A DNA stretch of 64,000 nt from Sutcliffiella horikoshii (GTDB lineage: Bacteria > Bacillota > Bacilli > Bacillales > Bacillaceae_I). The translations under genes and the position numbers were made by a program. Positions 1-7,437 of the stretch are shown piece after piece. The first letter of the stretch is position 1. The number at the start of each line of letters is the position of its first letter. The stretch lies in NCBI GenBank assembly GCA_001636495.1, contig KV440964.1, positions 2,806,666 to 2,870,665 on the forward strand, given 5' to 3'. Below the pieces are notes generated by a model. It made no database searches and was not told the origin of the DNA. It saw nothing but the letters and a program-made list of their open reading frames with translations.

Positions 1-224
1 CCCACTTTAAAAACAGAATAATGAACAAAACCATCAGATCTGAGATGATAAGATAACCCCAATTGTGATTCAGGTTCTTTAACAAAAGCTAACTCACCAA
101 CTCTAGTACTCATCTGTAAAATCACTTCTTTTAATTGTGGCACCTCTGCATAGGCACCTTCCCACTTTAATCCCATTCCCCGATAAGAGGGAATGGTCAT
201 TATTTCACCAAGCAATGTTTTCAT
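1..224 (-). CDS. Partial protein of unknown function, possibly effector-binding (GyrI-like)
   Basis: The reading frame starts at an ATG at 224 and runs off the left edge, so only about 74 N-terminal residues are visible. It begins MKTLLGEIM and contains a segment LGLSYHLRSDGF followed by a V/F-rich strand. This recalls small effector-binding (GyrI/AraC C-terminal type) proteins, but the similarity is only an impression. The gene lies 11 bases downstream of another small gene of that kind on the same strand, so the two are probably co-transcribed. No DNA-binding domain is visible in the part present. Confidence 0.55.
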   Translation of the reverse strand, partial: MKTLLGEIMTIPSYRGMGLKWEGAYAEVPQLKEVILQMSTRVGELAFVKEPESQLGLSYHLRSDGFVHYSVFKV

Positions 225-235
225 TTCATAACCCC

Positions 236-712
236 CTATTCGACTATCGGAATAAGTAATTCAACAACCTCTTCTTCTACATTATCTTCATAATAAAAAA
301 CTTCAATTGGAAATGCTTTCTCAAGTCTTTCCTGCCTGTATCCATTGTACTTCATCCAAGAAAAGATTTTTTCATAGCCTTTATTGATCGTTTTATTTGA
401 GCAGCTTATTTTTGCATAAGTTGTCAGAGGGGTAGTTAATGCCATCATCCCCTTTGGAATATCGTTACATTCCTTTACTTCCAGACAAGCAAAATATGTG
501 GCAACCAGACTGTTTGCAAGGTACGGACTATAAATCACATCACGATTTACCGCATTCCTCACTTCGTCTCTTCTATTTTCGAAATCTTGTTGTACAGTCA
601 TCGCAACTTCAGGAAAGGACTGTGGAAAATTACCTGTGGCACTCTGGCCAACTAACTGAAGTTTTTTTTGAACGACTTCACATTTGAATGTTGCAATGGA
701 ATTCTGAATCAT
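236..712 (-). CDS. GyrI-like effector-binding domain protein
   Basis: This 158-residue protein has no N-terminal helix-turn-helix. Its C-terminal half (FPIEVFYYEDN followed by EEEVVELLIPI) resembles the end of GyrI-like / AraC effector-binding domains, which bind small cationic or aromatic ligands. I place the start at the ATG at 712 because an AGGAG lies about 11 bases upstream. A GTG four codons earlier overlaps that ribosome binding site. The next gene downstream starts 11 bases after the stop, suggesting a two-gene unit. The ligand is unknown, and stand-alone proteins of this kind may be ligand sinks or partners of a regulator. Confidence 0.6.
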   Translation of the reverse strand: MIQNSIATFKCEVVQKKLQLVGQSATGNFPQSFPEVAMTVQQDFENRRDEVRNAVNRDVIYSPYLANSLVATYFACLEVKECNDIPKGMMALTTPLTTYAKISCSNKTINKGYEKIFSWMKYNGYRQERLEKAFPIEVFYYEDNVEEEVVELLIPIVE

Positions 713-794
713 ACAAACCCCCACTCCTTTTGGATAATTTCACCATTGATTGATTTCGATATTAAAGATAAAAATCCTTTTTAGATTTTGCATT

Positions 795-1454
795 TTAACA
801 ACAATAATCAAATGGGTGGAGAGGAGGCTGTGCAGAATTAATCCATTTCGGTTCTAGCGTTTCGTCCGCCCAGTGCCACGCTGCTAGTGCTGCTGCACAT
901 GAATCAATGGTGTGGCTTTCATTTTCTACACCATTGGGCAACTTTAAAACTTTTTGTTGCTCAAACCAGTTCTTAAGATATATTCGAGCTGTAAGATTTT
1001 GCTTGTATGTAAGTACGTATTCTAATTCTTTTTCCGAAACTCTTGATCCCATTGCCGCTCCTGGATGCACTTCCACTATAGAAACTGGAAAAGTGGTATG
1101 GAGCGCGCCTATCTCTCTTGTGAGTTTGATACCTCTTAGCGTAAGATATATCATTCTATTGAATGTAGGAGGCATAATGGAACCAGACTTCATTCCTAAG
1201 GAAACTATATATTTTCGTAACTCTTTATCACTTGTCCTATCTCCCCCGCCATCCTGATAAGATAATGGGGCATCTATTCCAATGACGAGCTCATCTAATC
1301 TACTTAAATCTATAATTTCGTTTAGTATTTCTTCGTCGCTAATATTTGGAATCATTTTTTGGAAGGCTAATTGATTCTTATTCTTTTGGAAAACGGTGAG
1401 AACTGTATCTTTATGATTACTTGGACCAGCCAAGTCTAGCCCGACTACAATCAT
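795..1454 (-). CDS. DUF429 family protein
   Basis: The 219-residue product starts MIVVGLDLAGPSNHKD and has a second acidic strand ending VIGIDAPLS. These two motifs are typical of DUF429, a family predicted to adopt an RNase H-like nuclease fold with acidic active-site residues on the first strands. A good ribosome binding site (GAGGAGG) precedes the ATG. It follows the AAA ATPase gene with a 24-base gap on the same strand, so the two are likely co-transcribed. The actual substrate is unknown, and a nuclease role is inference from the fold prediction. Confidence 0.7.
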   Translation of the reverse strand: MIVVGLDLAGPSNHKDTVLTVFQKNKNQLAFQKMIPNISDEEILNEIIDLSRLDELVIGIDAPLSYQDGGGDRTSDKELRKYIVSLGMKSGSIMPPTFNRMIYLTLRGIKLTREIGALHTTFPVSIVEVHPGAAMGSRVSEKELEYVLTYKQNLTARIYLKNWFEQQKVLKLPNGVENESHTIDSCAAALAAWHWADETLEPKWINSAQPPLHPFDYCC

Positions 1455-1478
1455 TCGTCTTCCTCCTCAACATTTCAA

Positions 1479-2237
1479 TTAGGGCTGAAACAGGTGATAC
1501 AGCATCCTCTCTCTATCATCAAAGAATTGTTTCATGATGGTATAGTGTGGAGTCTCTCCCAAAGAGGTTTCACACATCCCGTCTTGAGTCAGCTCCATAA
1601 TTTTTGCATCAGGGTAAGCCATGACAATTGGTGAGTGAGTAGAGATAATGAATTGAGAGCCGTCCTCGACCAGCTCGTTAATTCTTGCAAGCATGGACAT
1701 TTGTCTTAGCGGAGATAAAGCTGCTTCCGGCTCGTCCAGGATATATAACCCTTTTCCTTGAAACCTTTCCACAAAAGCTGCGAAAAAAGATTCTCCATGC
1801 GATTGTTGATGCAGTGATTTTCCTCCAAAGGAATCAATGATCCTTCCTCCGCCCCCAGATTCACGGTCCATTTCCTCAATATTTGTTGCAACATTGTAAA
1901 AGGTCTCCGCTCTAAAGAAAAAGCTGTCTTGTGGTCTCTCTGCACCTTTTATGACACGTAAATAATTGTCCAACTCTGAGTGAGAATCATAGCTTGTAAA
2001 GTTAAAATTCAACGTCCCACCTTCAGGATTAAAGCCTAAAGCTATAGCTATCCCCTCAAGCAAGGTGGATTTACCCATTCCATTTTCTCCGATGATGTAG
2101 GTGACATTAGGATGCAGGTGAAGTGTATTCAAGTCTTTTATTACTGGAAGGTTGAAAGGGAAGCTATCGAAAGTGGGAATGATTTCTCTTTTTAATGTAA
2201 TTCCTCTTATGTATTGGGTTTCTTTCTCTAATTTCAA
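1479..2237 (-). CDS. ABC-type/AAA ATPase (AAA_15/AAA_21-like), possible SOS gene
   Basis: A 252-residue soluble ATPase. Walker A is GENGMGKST (about residue 50). The region HQQSHGESFF acts as an ABC-like signature, Walker B is LYILDEPEAALSP, and the H-loop is STHSP. The layout is that of small SMC/RecF-related ATPases with no membrane or long coiled-coil part, which often act with a nuclease or toxin partner. The start is a TTG at 2237, set by AGGAGGGAG five bases upstream. A LexA-like box lies 46 bases upstream and overlaps a plausible -35. The downstream DUF429 gene is a candidate partner. The cellular role is unknown. Confidence 0.75.
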   Translation of the reverse strand: MKLEKETQYIRGITLKREIIPTFDSFPFNLPVIKDLNTLHLHPNVTYIIGENGMGKSTLLEGIAIALGFNPEGGTLNFNFTSYDSHSELDNYLRVIKGAERPQDSFFFRAETFYNVATNIEEMDRESGGGGRIIDSFGGKSLHQQSHGESFFAAFVERFQGKGLYILDEPEAALSPLRQMSMLARINELVEDGSQFIISTHSPIVMAYPDAKIMELTQDGMCETSLGETPHYTIMKQFFDDRERMLYHLFQP

Positions 2238-2282
2238 TTTTACTCCCTCCTCTTACTCTTATGGTAAATAATGTACCACAAT

Positions 2283-2296
2283 CGAACAAATGTTTC
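2283..2296 (-). promoter_or_regulatory. LexA (SOS) box candidate upstream of the AAA ATPase
   Basis: The sequence CGAACAAATGTTTC matches 13 of 14 positions of the Bacillus LexA consensus CGAAC-RNRY-GTTYG. On the minus strand it overlaps a plausible -35 (TTGTTC) followed after 17 bases by TACCAT, ahead of the ATPase start at 2237. Its placement fits SOS control of that gene. It also lies about 24 bases upstream of the tRNA promoter on the other strand. Confidence 0.55.
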
Positions 2297-2319
2297 CACT
2301 TCATAAAGCAACATTTTTA

Positions 2320-2348
2320 TTGCATTCTTCCATAGCTATAAGTAAAAT
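2320..2348 (+). promoter_or_regulatory. Promoter of the tRNA-Sec gene
   Basis: TTGCAT (2320-2325) and TAAAAT (2343-2348) are separated by exactly 17 bases and match a sigma-A promoter. The tRNA begins 19 bases after the -10, which leaves a short leader for processing. Confidence 0.55.
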
Positions 2349-2366
2349 GGTAATTATCCAATGTAT

Positions 2367-2463
2367 GGGGCTGATTGCAATGCTGGTGCTTGTCTCGGTC
2401 TTCAAAACCGCTTGTGAGGCGCGTGCCGTCTCAGGTGGGTTCGATTCCCACGCAGTCCCGCCA
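2367..2463 (+). tRNA. selC: tRNA-Sec (anticodon UCA), selenocysteine
   Basis: The 97-base gene folds as a selenocysteine tRNA. The anticodon loop CTTCAAA carries TCA, which reads UGA, on a 4-bp stem CGGT/ACCG. The variable arm is long, with a 7-bp stem. The D-arm can form six pairs (one base bulged) closed by a 4-base loop TGGT; a long D-stem with a tiny loop is a hallmark of tRNA-Sec. The T-arm is GTGGG-TTCGATT-CCCAC. The acceptor pairs GGGGCTG with CAGTCCC (one G-U), and the eighth pair is an A-G mismatch. Discriminator G and an encoded CCA end the gene. Total length is close to E. coli selC (95). No selA, selB or selD is in the window. Confidence 0.85.
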
Positions 2464-2523
2464 ACCCTTCAATACGAGGGGAATGAGGATTTTAATAATA
2501 CACATATTTGCATACATAAAAAT

Positions 2524-2559
2524 AGTAACCGATATACATATATCGGTTACTGTTTTTTA
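2524..2559 (+). terminator. Bidirectional terminator between tRNA-Sec and the monooxygenase gene
   Basis: A 12-bp perfect stem (AGTAACCGATAT with its complement) with a 4-base loop is followed by GTTTTTTATTTT on the plus strand and by a shorter T-rich run on the minus strand. It ends the tRNA transcript and the convergent FAD monooxygenase gene. Confidence 0.8.
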
Positions 2560-2561
2560 TT

Positions 2562-3782
2562 TTATTTTATTTTATAGCCAACTACCCAGTGCATCCTGTC
2601 TATAAACAGTTTTGTAGGTAACCTTCTTAACATTGTATTTCTGGCTTGTAAAATGAGAGGATTTTCTATTTGAACGAGTCTTCCCATCCTTCTCGATTGT
2701 TTAACCACTTTTGTCGTTCTTGGAATCCTTTTCTCCTCGTACTCTTTAAGCGCTTTAGTAATATCAGTTGTGCTGTTTAGTGACTGTGTTAATACAAAGG
2801 CATCTTCCATTGCCTGAGCACCGCCCTGTCCTAAGTTTGGCAGCATTGGATGTGCAGCATCACCAAGCAAAGTCACTCTATTGCTACTCCAGTAGGTTAG
2901 AGGTGTACGATCAAATATGTCATGATGAAGAATATCGTCCGAATGAGTAGCTTGTATGATCGCGTTTATTGGATCACACCAACCGTTTAATAAATGTAAT
3001 GCTTTGGTTTTACGTTCTAGTTTTGGGATTTCTTTGTTTTCAGGTGTATTAATTGCAGTAAACCAAAAGTACTTTCCTTTACCAATCTTCGTAAATCCAA
3101 ATCGCTTTCCCTTTCCCCATGCTTCAAATCCTCCGCCATGTTCATCCATCAACACGTTGTCTTTTAAGGTGCAAATTCCTCTTAAAGCTGTGTACCCAGA
3201 ATAACGTAAAGGTTGAGGTCCAAATAAAATTTCTCTTACTTTTGAATGGAGCCCATCAGCTCCTATTAATACATCTGCCTCTTCTGTACTTCCATCTTTT
3301 GAGAATGCAGTAACTTTGTGTTCCGATTCGGAAAACTGCAGTAACTCTTTTTGAATATGTAAACTCGTTTCCTTCTTTAATTTGTTACGTAAGATAGTTT
3401 GTAAAGCCCCTCTATGTATAAGGTAGCTATGTGTACCATATTTTTGAGCTTGTATGTCGGTTGGTAAACACATAATTTCTTTTCCATCCCATGAGAGGAT
3501 GACTGCTTTATCTACCTTCGATCCATGATTTCGAATATCGTTTGCCACACCAAGCTTTTCTAATACAAACATTGCATTAGGAGCTAAAACAATACCCGCT
3601 CCAAGTCCTGTTAAACTGTTAGCTTTATCCCATATAGAAACCTTCCATCCAGTTCTCTGGAGTTCGATTGCCGTGCAAAGCCCCCCTATACCGGCGCCAA
3701 TAATAATTGCTTTTTTGTTCAATTGGAACACCCCATTTTCCACTGAATATTTACTACTCCGTTTCCCCTTACCTTGTTGCAT
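2562..3782 (-). CDS. FAD-dependent monooxygenase (salicylate hydroxylase-like)
   Basis: A class A flavoprotein monooxygenase of up to 406 residues. It shows the FAD-binding GxGxxG motif (IIIGAGIGGLCTAIEL, about residues 26-41), the mid-protein DG motif (VLIGADGLHSKVRE) and the C-terminal FAD ribityl motif (VTLLGDAAHPMLPNLGQGG). These enzymes use NAD(P)H and oxygen to hydroxylate aromatic or isoprenoid substrates. The substrate cannot be told here. The first ATG (3782) lacks a good ribosome binding site, and GTG codons about 15-19 codons downstream fit the usual N-terminus just before the FAD motif better. It appears to be a single-gene unit. Confidence 0.75.
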   Translation of the reverse strand: MQQGKGKRSSKYSVENGVFQLNKKAIIIGAGIGGLCTAIELQRTGWKVSIWDKANSLTGLGAGIVLAPNAMFVLEKLGVANDIRNHGSKVDKAVILSWDGKEIMCLPTDIQAQKYGTHSYLIHRGALQTILRNKLKKETSLHIQKELLQFSESEHKVTAFSKDGSTEEADVLIGADGLHSKVREILFGPQPLRYSGYTALRGICTLKDNVLMDEHGGGFEAWGKGKRFGFTKIGKGKYFWFTAINTPENKEIPKLERKTKALHLLNGWCDPINAIIQATHSDDILHHDIFDRTPLTYWSSNRVTLLGDAAHPMLPNLGQGGAQAMEDAFVLTQSLNSTTDITKALKEYEEKRIPRTTKVVKQSRRMGRLVQIENPLILQARNTMLRRLPTKLFIDRMHWVVGYKIK

Positions 3783-3817
3783 TTTCTTTCATTATACACT
3801 TTATATTTAGGTCGTAA

Positions 3818-3842
3818 TAAGGTAGGACCAGGTCCTACCTTA
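3818..3842. repeat. 25-base perfect palindrome
   Basis: TAAGGTAGGACC and its exact reverse complement flank a single central base. It lies between the start of the FAD monooxygenase gene and the end of the frameshifted gene. It could be an operator or a short extragenic palindrome; on the plus strand a run of T follows, but a one-base loop makes a normal terminator less likely. Confidence 0.6.
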
Positions 3843-3851
3843 CATTTTTTT

Positions 3852-4210
3852 CTATGGGGTCATATTTCTATCCTGCATAACCACTTCAGGATTACGACCA
3901 AACATTACATAGTCTGTGGAGATTGGTAAAATGTCGATAATGCTATTAAAGTTTAATAGATTATCAAACTGAGTTCCTCTTACTGTTACAATTTGAGTTT
4001 TACTGTAAATATCTCCATTGAAATTAGTCGACATCACAATACCATTCAAGAACGGATTTTCTTCACTTCCGTAGAAAATTGTTCTTGTTTGTCCTGGACG
4101 CAAGGTGAATACCACTTCTTGGCGTAGTTTGCTGGGTTGCTTCCTTGGCGAACAAGGAGAACCATTTGCAAGCTAGCTGCACTGCGATTGTTAAACGTTT
4201 TTTCTGCCAT
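3852..4210 (-). pseudogene. Frameshifted small gene of unknown function
   Basis: An ATG at 4210 with a good ribosome binding site (AAGGGGGTG) opens a frame starting MAEKTFNNRSAASLQMVLLV. After residue 29 (tyrosine, near 4124) the natural-looking continuation RQEVVFTLRPGQTRTIFYG lies in another frame, which runs to a stop at 3852. Restoring one C in TAC-GCC to give TAC-CGC-CAA joins both parts into about 119 residues. This is either a 1-bp deletion or a sequencing error. I do not recognise the family. The product would be a small, beta-rich soluble protein without signal peptide or membrane segment. Confidence 0.6.
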
Positions 4211-4304
4211 ACTTTCACCCCCTTATCCATGCAATTACTTTATAGTATTCTAGTAATTCCAAATTGATAGGGTAAGTATAATGGTCAAATCTATCAATTT
4301 TCAG

Positions 4305-4353
4305 AAAATAAAAAGAACACCTTTGCACTCTATTTTGAGAATACAACGGTGTT
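4305..4353 (-). terminator. Terminator of the small membrane protein gene
   Basis: On the minus strand AACACCGTTG pairs with CAAAGGTGTT (one mismatch) around an 18-base loop, and the stem is followed by CTTTTTATTTT. It lies just past the stop codon at 4361. Confidence 0.6.
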
Positions 4354-4360
4354 TCTTCAT

Positions 4361-4849
4361 TTAGTTCTGTTTATAGTGTTCCAACCATCCAACCAATTCT
4401 TCTGGCCATTTTTCCTCATTGATAATTTTAGGTGTATATCCACCCATCTCAATTAACATATACCTTGCAGAAGTCTTTATAAAAAAGAAATCTTCCATAG
4501 GAGTCGCGATAATCTTTTCTATCTCAACATTATGTTTTTGGAGGAAAGACTTTATATCATCCTCTTCCTTGGTGTTCAAAGGCTGAGGTGTTGCATCAAT
4601 AAGTGTTTCATTTGAATTTACAGCAATTTTTTTACGTCTTTTAGGTATGTTCTCGTTTATCCCTTCTAATATTCGAATGATTTCTGACAGCCCAATTAAA
4701 ACCATCCCTGTAACAAGTGAACCAAGAAATGTAGTAACAAAAAATAAAAAACTTTGTGTTTGTGTTCCACCGATAATGCCTAAAAAGAATCCTAGTGCTA
4801 TAACTATTCCGCCTACTACTTTAAGTACTGCGCCAATTTGGTTTTGCAT
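4361..4849 (-). CDS. Small two-helix membrane protein of unknown function
   Basis: A 162-residue protein with two N-terminal hydrophobic segments (about residues 8-28 and 34-56), a basic patch KRRKK near residue 70, and a soluble acidic C-terminal half. The C-terminal part contains YMLIEMGGYTPKIINEEKWP. An ideal ribosome binding site (AGGGGAG) precedes the ATG. I do not recognise a named family. It appears to be transcribed alone, with a terminator behind it. Confidence 0.6.
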   Translation of the reverse strand: MQNQIGAVLKVVGGIVIALGFFLGIIGGTQTQSFLFFVTTFLGSLVTGMVLIGLSEIIRILEGINENIPKRRKKIAVNSNETLIDATPQPLNTKEEDDIKSFLQKHNVEIEKIIATPMEDFFFIKTSARYMLIEMGGYTPKIINEEKWPEELVGWLEHYKQN

Positions 4850-4926
4850 AATATCTCCCCTTTTCTCTCTCTACAATATGTATTCCACTTTCGACAAAAT
4901 AATCCTCTATTTACTTAATATGATTA

Positions 4927-4961
4927 TTAAAAAGAGCCCTGCACATAAATAGGCAAGACTC
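4927..4961 (-). terminator. Terminator of the proline operon
   Basis: GAGTCTTGC pairs with GCAGGGCTC (two wobble pairs) around a 10-base loop and is followed by TTTTTAAT on the minus strand, just past the proA stop. Confidence 0.7.
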
Positions 4962-4973
4962 ATCTAAACATTA

Positions 4974-6233
4974 TTATCTAATCTGACCGTCACCAGTCAT
5001 TTGGAATTTCACTGTTGTTAATGCAGGTAATCCCATAGGACCACGAGCATGCAGTTTTTGAGTAGAAATACCGATTTCCGCACCGAATCCTAAGGCTCCA
5101 CCGTCTGTGAAACGTGTGGATGCATTATGATAGACTGCTGCTGCATCTACAATTTTCATGAACTTGCTGGCAGTTTCTTTGTTTTCTGTAATGATTGCTT
5201 CGGAATGTTTCGTTCCATACTCATCTATATGGTCTATTGCCTCTTCCATGTCGCCGACCACTTTCACGGCAATATCCAGGCTTAAATATTCGTTCGTCCA
5301 ATCTTCTAGACCTGCTTTTACAGCTCCCGGGATCGTTTCAACAACTGTGTCATCTCCATGAACTGTAATGTCGTGCTCGTTGAACATGTTGATTAAAGCT
5401 TCTTTGTTGGCATGGAACCAAGCTTCATGCACAATTAACGTTTCTGCTGCATTACAAACCGCCGGACGGTCCGTTTTGGCATTAACCACAATGGATAATG
5501 CTTTCTCAACATCTGCATCCTTGTCAACATAAAGGTGACAATTCCCGACTCCCGTCTCGAGGACAGGTACTGTCGCATTTTCTACTACAGCATTGATTAA
5601 GGATGCCCCTCCACGAGGAATCAACACATCAATATGCTCCTTCATCGTAAACAGTTCTTGTGTTGCTTTGCGGTCTGTACTTGCGATAAATTGCACCGCT
5701 TCTGCAGGGATGGAAGTGGTCTTCAATGCTTTGTGAATTACATCCACTATCGCCTGATTCGAGTTGATGGCAGATGAACCGCCTTTTAACACAATCGCGT
5801 TACCTGATTTCAAAGCAAGTCCTGTAGCATCTACTGTAACGTTAGGACGTGCTTCGTAGATCATGCCGATAACTCCAAGTGGTACTCGAACTTTTTCGAC
5901 TTGCAAGCCGTTTTCCAATGTCCAGTCTGAAAGAATATCACCTACTGGATCTTCGAGCTCTGCAACCTCTCTCAATCCATTTGCAAAATCTGCAATTCTG
6001 TCTTCAGATAATGCCAGACGGTCCATATAAGCTTCCGTATAGCCTTTTTCGCGCCCTTGCTCCAAGTCCTTGTTGTTCGCTTCGAGAATGTGTGATACGT
6101 TGCTTTCAAGAGTGTTGGCGATATGCTTTAGGATACTGTTCTTCTCTTCTGTTGTGAGTAGGCTGACTACCTTTGCCGCTTTTTTTGCTTCCTTAGCTTG
6201 TGTTTCTACATTTGTCTCTACTAATAAAGACAT
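4974..6233 (-). CDS. proA: Gamma-glutamyl phosphate reductase
   Basis: ProA reduces gamma-glutamyl phosphate to glutamate semialdehyde with NADPH, the second step of proline synthesis. The 419-residue length is normal. The aldehyde-dehydrogenase-like core shows GVIGMIYEARPNVTVDA, GNAIVLKGGSSAINSN and the catalytic cysteine in TDRPAVCNAAETLIVH. The C-terminal signature GALGFGAEIGISTQKLHARGPMG is intact. I start at the ATG at 6233 because AGGAGG lies five bases upstream; a TTG one codon earlier is too close. It is the last gene of a proC-proB-proA run, and all three steps from glutamate to proline are present. Confidence 0.95.
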   Translation of the reverse strand: MSLLVETNVETQAKEAKKAAKVVSLLTTEEKNSILKHIANTLESNVSHILEANNKDLEQGREKGYTEAYMDRLALSEDRIADFANGLREVAELEDPVGDILSDWTLENGLQVEKVRVPLGVIGMIYEARPNVTVDATGLALKSGNAIVLKGGSSAINSNQAIVDVIHKALKTTSIPAEAVQFIASTDRKATQELFTMKEHIDVLIPRGGASLINAVVENATVPVLETGVGNCHLYVDKDADVEKALSIVVNAKTDRPAVCNAAETLIVHEAWFHANKEALINMFNEHDITVHGDDTVVETIPGAVKAGLEDWTNEYLSLDIAVKVVGDMEEAIDHIDEYGTKHSEAIITENKETASKFMKIVDAAAVYHNASTRFTDGGALGFGAEIGISTQKLHARGPMGLPALTTVKFQMTGDGQIR

Positions 6234-6284
6234 CAAATTCCTCCTAGTTTTTATTTGGAAATGTTGTTTTTGTTAGTGGATATT

Positions 6285-7403
6285 TTATATTCCAACAGGG
6301 ATGGACGATTCTAAATGACAGACCATATCTTCATTTTTCACAACTTCTTCTGTAAATTTATCTTGAGTTTGGTCGTATTCTCTCAATTGTTCTGAGGAAT
6401 AATTTACAACCCCAAGTCCGAGTCTGTTTCCTTCAAAATCAAGGATTCTTACTACTGAACCTTCCTGAAAGTATCCTTTTACTTTGCTGATACTTGATGG
6501 TAACAATCTCTTTTTCCCGAGCATCGTCACATCTGCGCCCTCTGCAAGGACCACTTCCCCTTCTGGTCCTGAGTTGAACGCAATCCATTGCTTCTTATGA
6601 TTCAAGTTCGTGCTAGTGTCTTTTGATTCAAAATACGTACCTGTTGCTTCTTTCTCCACTGCTTGAAGGAGAATATTCGCTACGCCTGCTTTCCCTAGAA
6701 ACGCAGGGATTCCTGATGCCATGGCAATCTTCACCGCATCAATTTTAGACTTCATTCCGCCTGTACCGACAGAGCTTCCCGGGTCTCCCGCTGCCGCTTC
6801 GATTTCAGGGGTGATCTCTTCCACCTTGCGTAAAAGAGTGGCATCCGGATCCTTGCGTGGATCTGCATCATACAATCCGTCGATATCAGATAAAATCAAT
6901 AGCATGTCTGCATCAACAAGTCCGGCAACCTTCGCGGAAAGTGTATCATTGTCGCCAAATTTCAATCGATTTACCGTGACGGTGTCATTTTCATTGACGA
7001 TCGGTACAATACCACGCTCTAAAAGAACATTCGCGGTGTTGCGCGCGTTATTGTAGCGATTTTCATCCGAAAAATCTTCTCTTGTAATAAGGATTTGAGA
7101 GGCAACGTAACCGTTGGATAATAACAGTTCGCTGTAAGCCTCCATCAACAAGCCCTGTCCGATGGACGCTGCCGCTTGTTTTTCCGGTAAACTTGTTGGT
7201 CTGTTCAAGCATCCGAGCTTTCGGTATCCTGCTGCAACTGCACCAGATGAAACTAATAATACTTCATAGCCTTGATCTTTCAGTTGTGCCACTTCATCCA
7301 CAAGTCTCTCCAGCTTTCGTCTACTGATTTCACCGTGAGAACTTGTCAATGAGCTACTTCCAATTTTTATTACTACCCGTTTTTTCTTATTATCGGGGGT
7401 CAT
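6285..7403 (-). CDS. proB: Glutamate 5-kinase
   Basis: ProB phosphorylates glutamate to gamma-glutamyl phosphate, the committed and normally proline-inhibited step. The 372-residue protein has the amino-acid kinase domain (VVIKIGSSSLT at residues 9-19; VNENDTVTV; LILSDIDGLYDADPR; GTGGMKSKIDAVKIA) and a C-terminal PUA domain (about residues 280-360). The start has a clear ribosome binding site (CAGGAGTG). It lies 34 bases downstream of proC and 51 bases upstream of proA. I see no T-box motif upstream of the operon, unlike the B. subtilis proBA leader. Confidence 0.95.
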   Translation of the reverse strand: MTPDNKKKRVVIKIGSSSLTSSHGEISRRKLERLVDEVAQLKDQGYEVLLVSSGAVAAGYRKLGCLNRPTSLPEKQAAASIGQGLLMEAYSELLLSNGYVASQILITREDFSDENRYNNARNTANVLLERGIVPIVNENDTVTVNRLKFGDNDTLSAKVAGLVDADMLLILSDIDGLYDADPRKDPDATLLRKVEEITPEIEAAAGDPGSSVGTGGMKSKIDAVKIAMASGIPAFLGKAGVANILLQAVEKEATGTYFESKDTSTNLNHKKQWIAFNSGPEGEVVLAEGADVTMLGKKRLLPSSISKVKGYFQEGSVVRILDFEGNRLGLGVVNYSSEQLREYDQTQDKFTEEVVKNEDMVCHLESSIPVGI

Positions 7404-7437
7404 TCAATCACTCCTGTTATAAACATAGTTGTAGTAC

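Noticed and set aside
3852-4210. In-frame UGA (selenocysteine) as the cause of the broken small gene
   Set aside because: Given the tRNA-Sec nearby I checked this, but the two halves are in different frames, so a UGA cannot explain the break.
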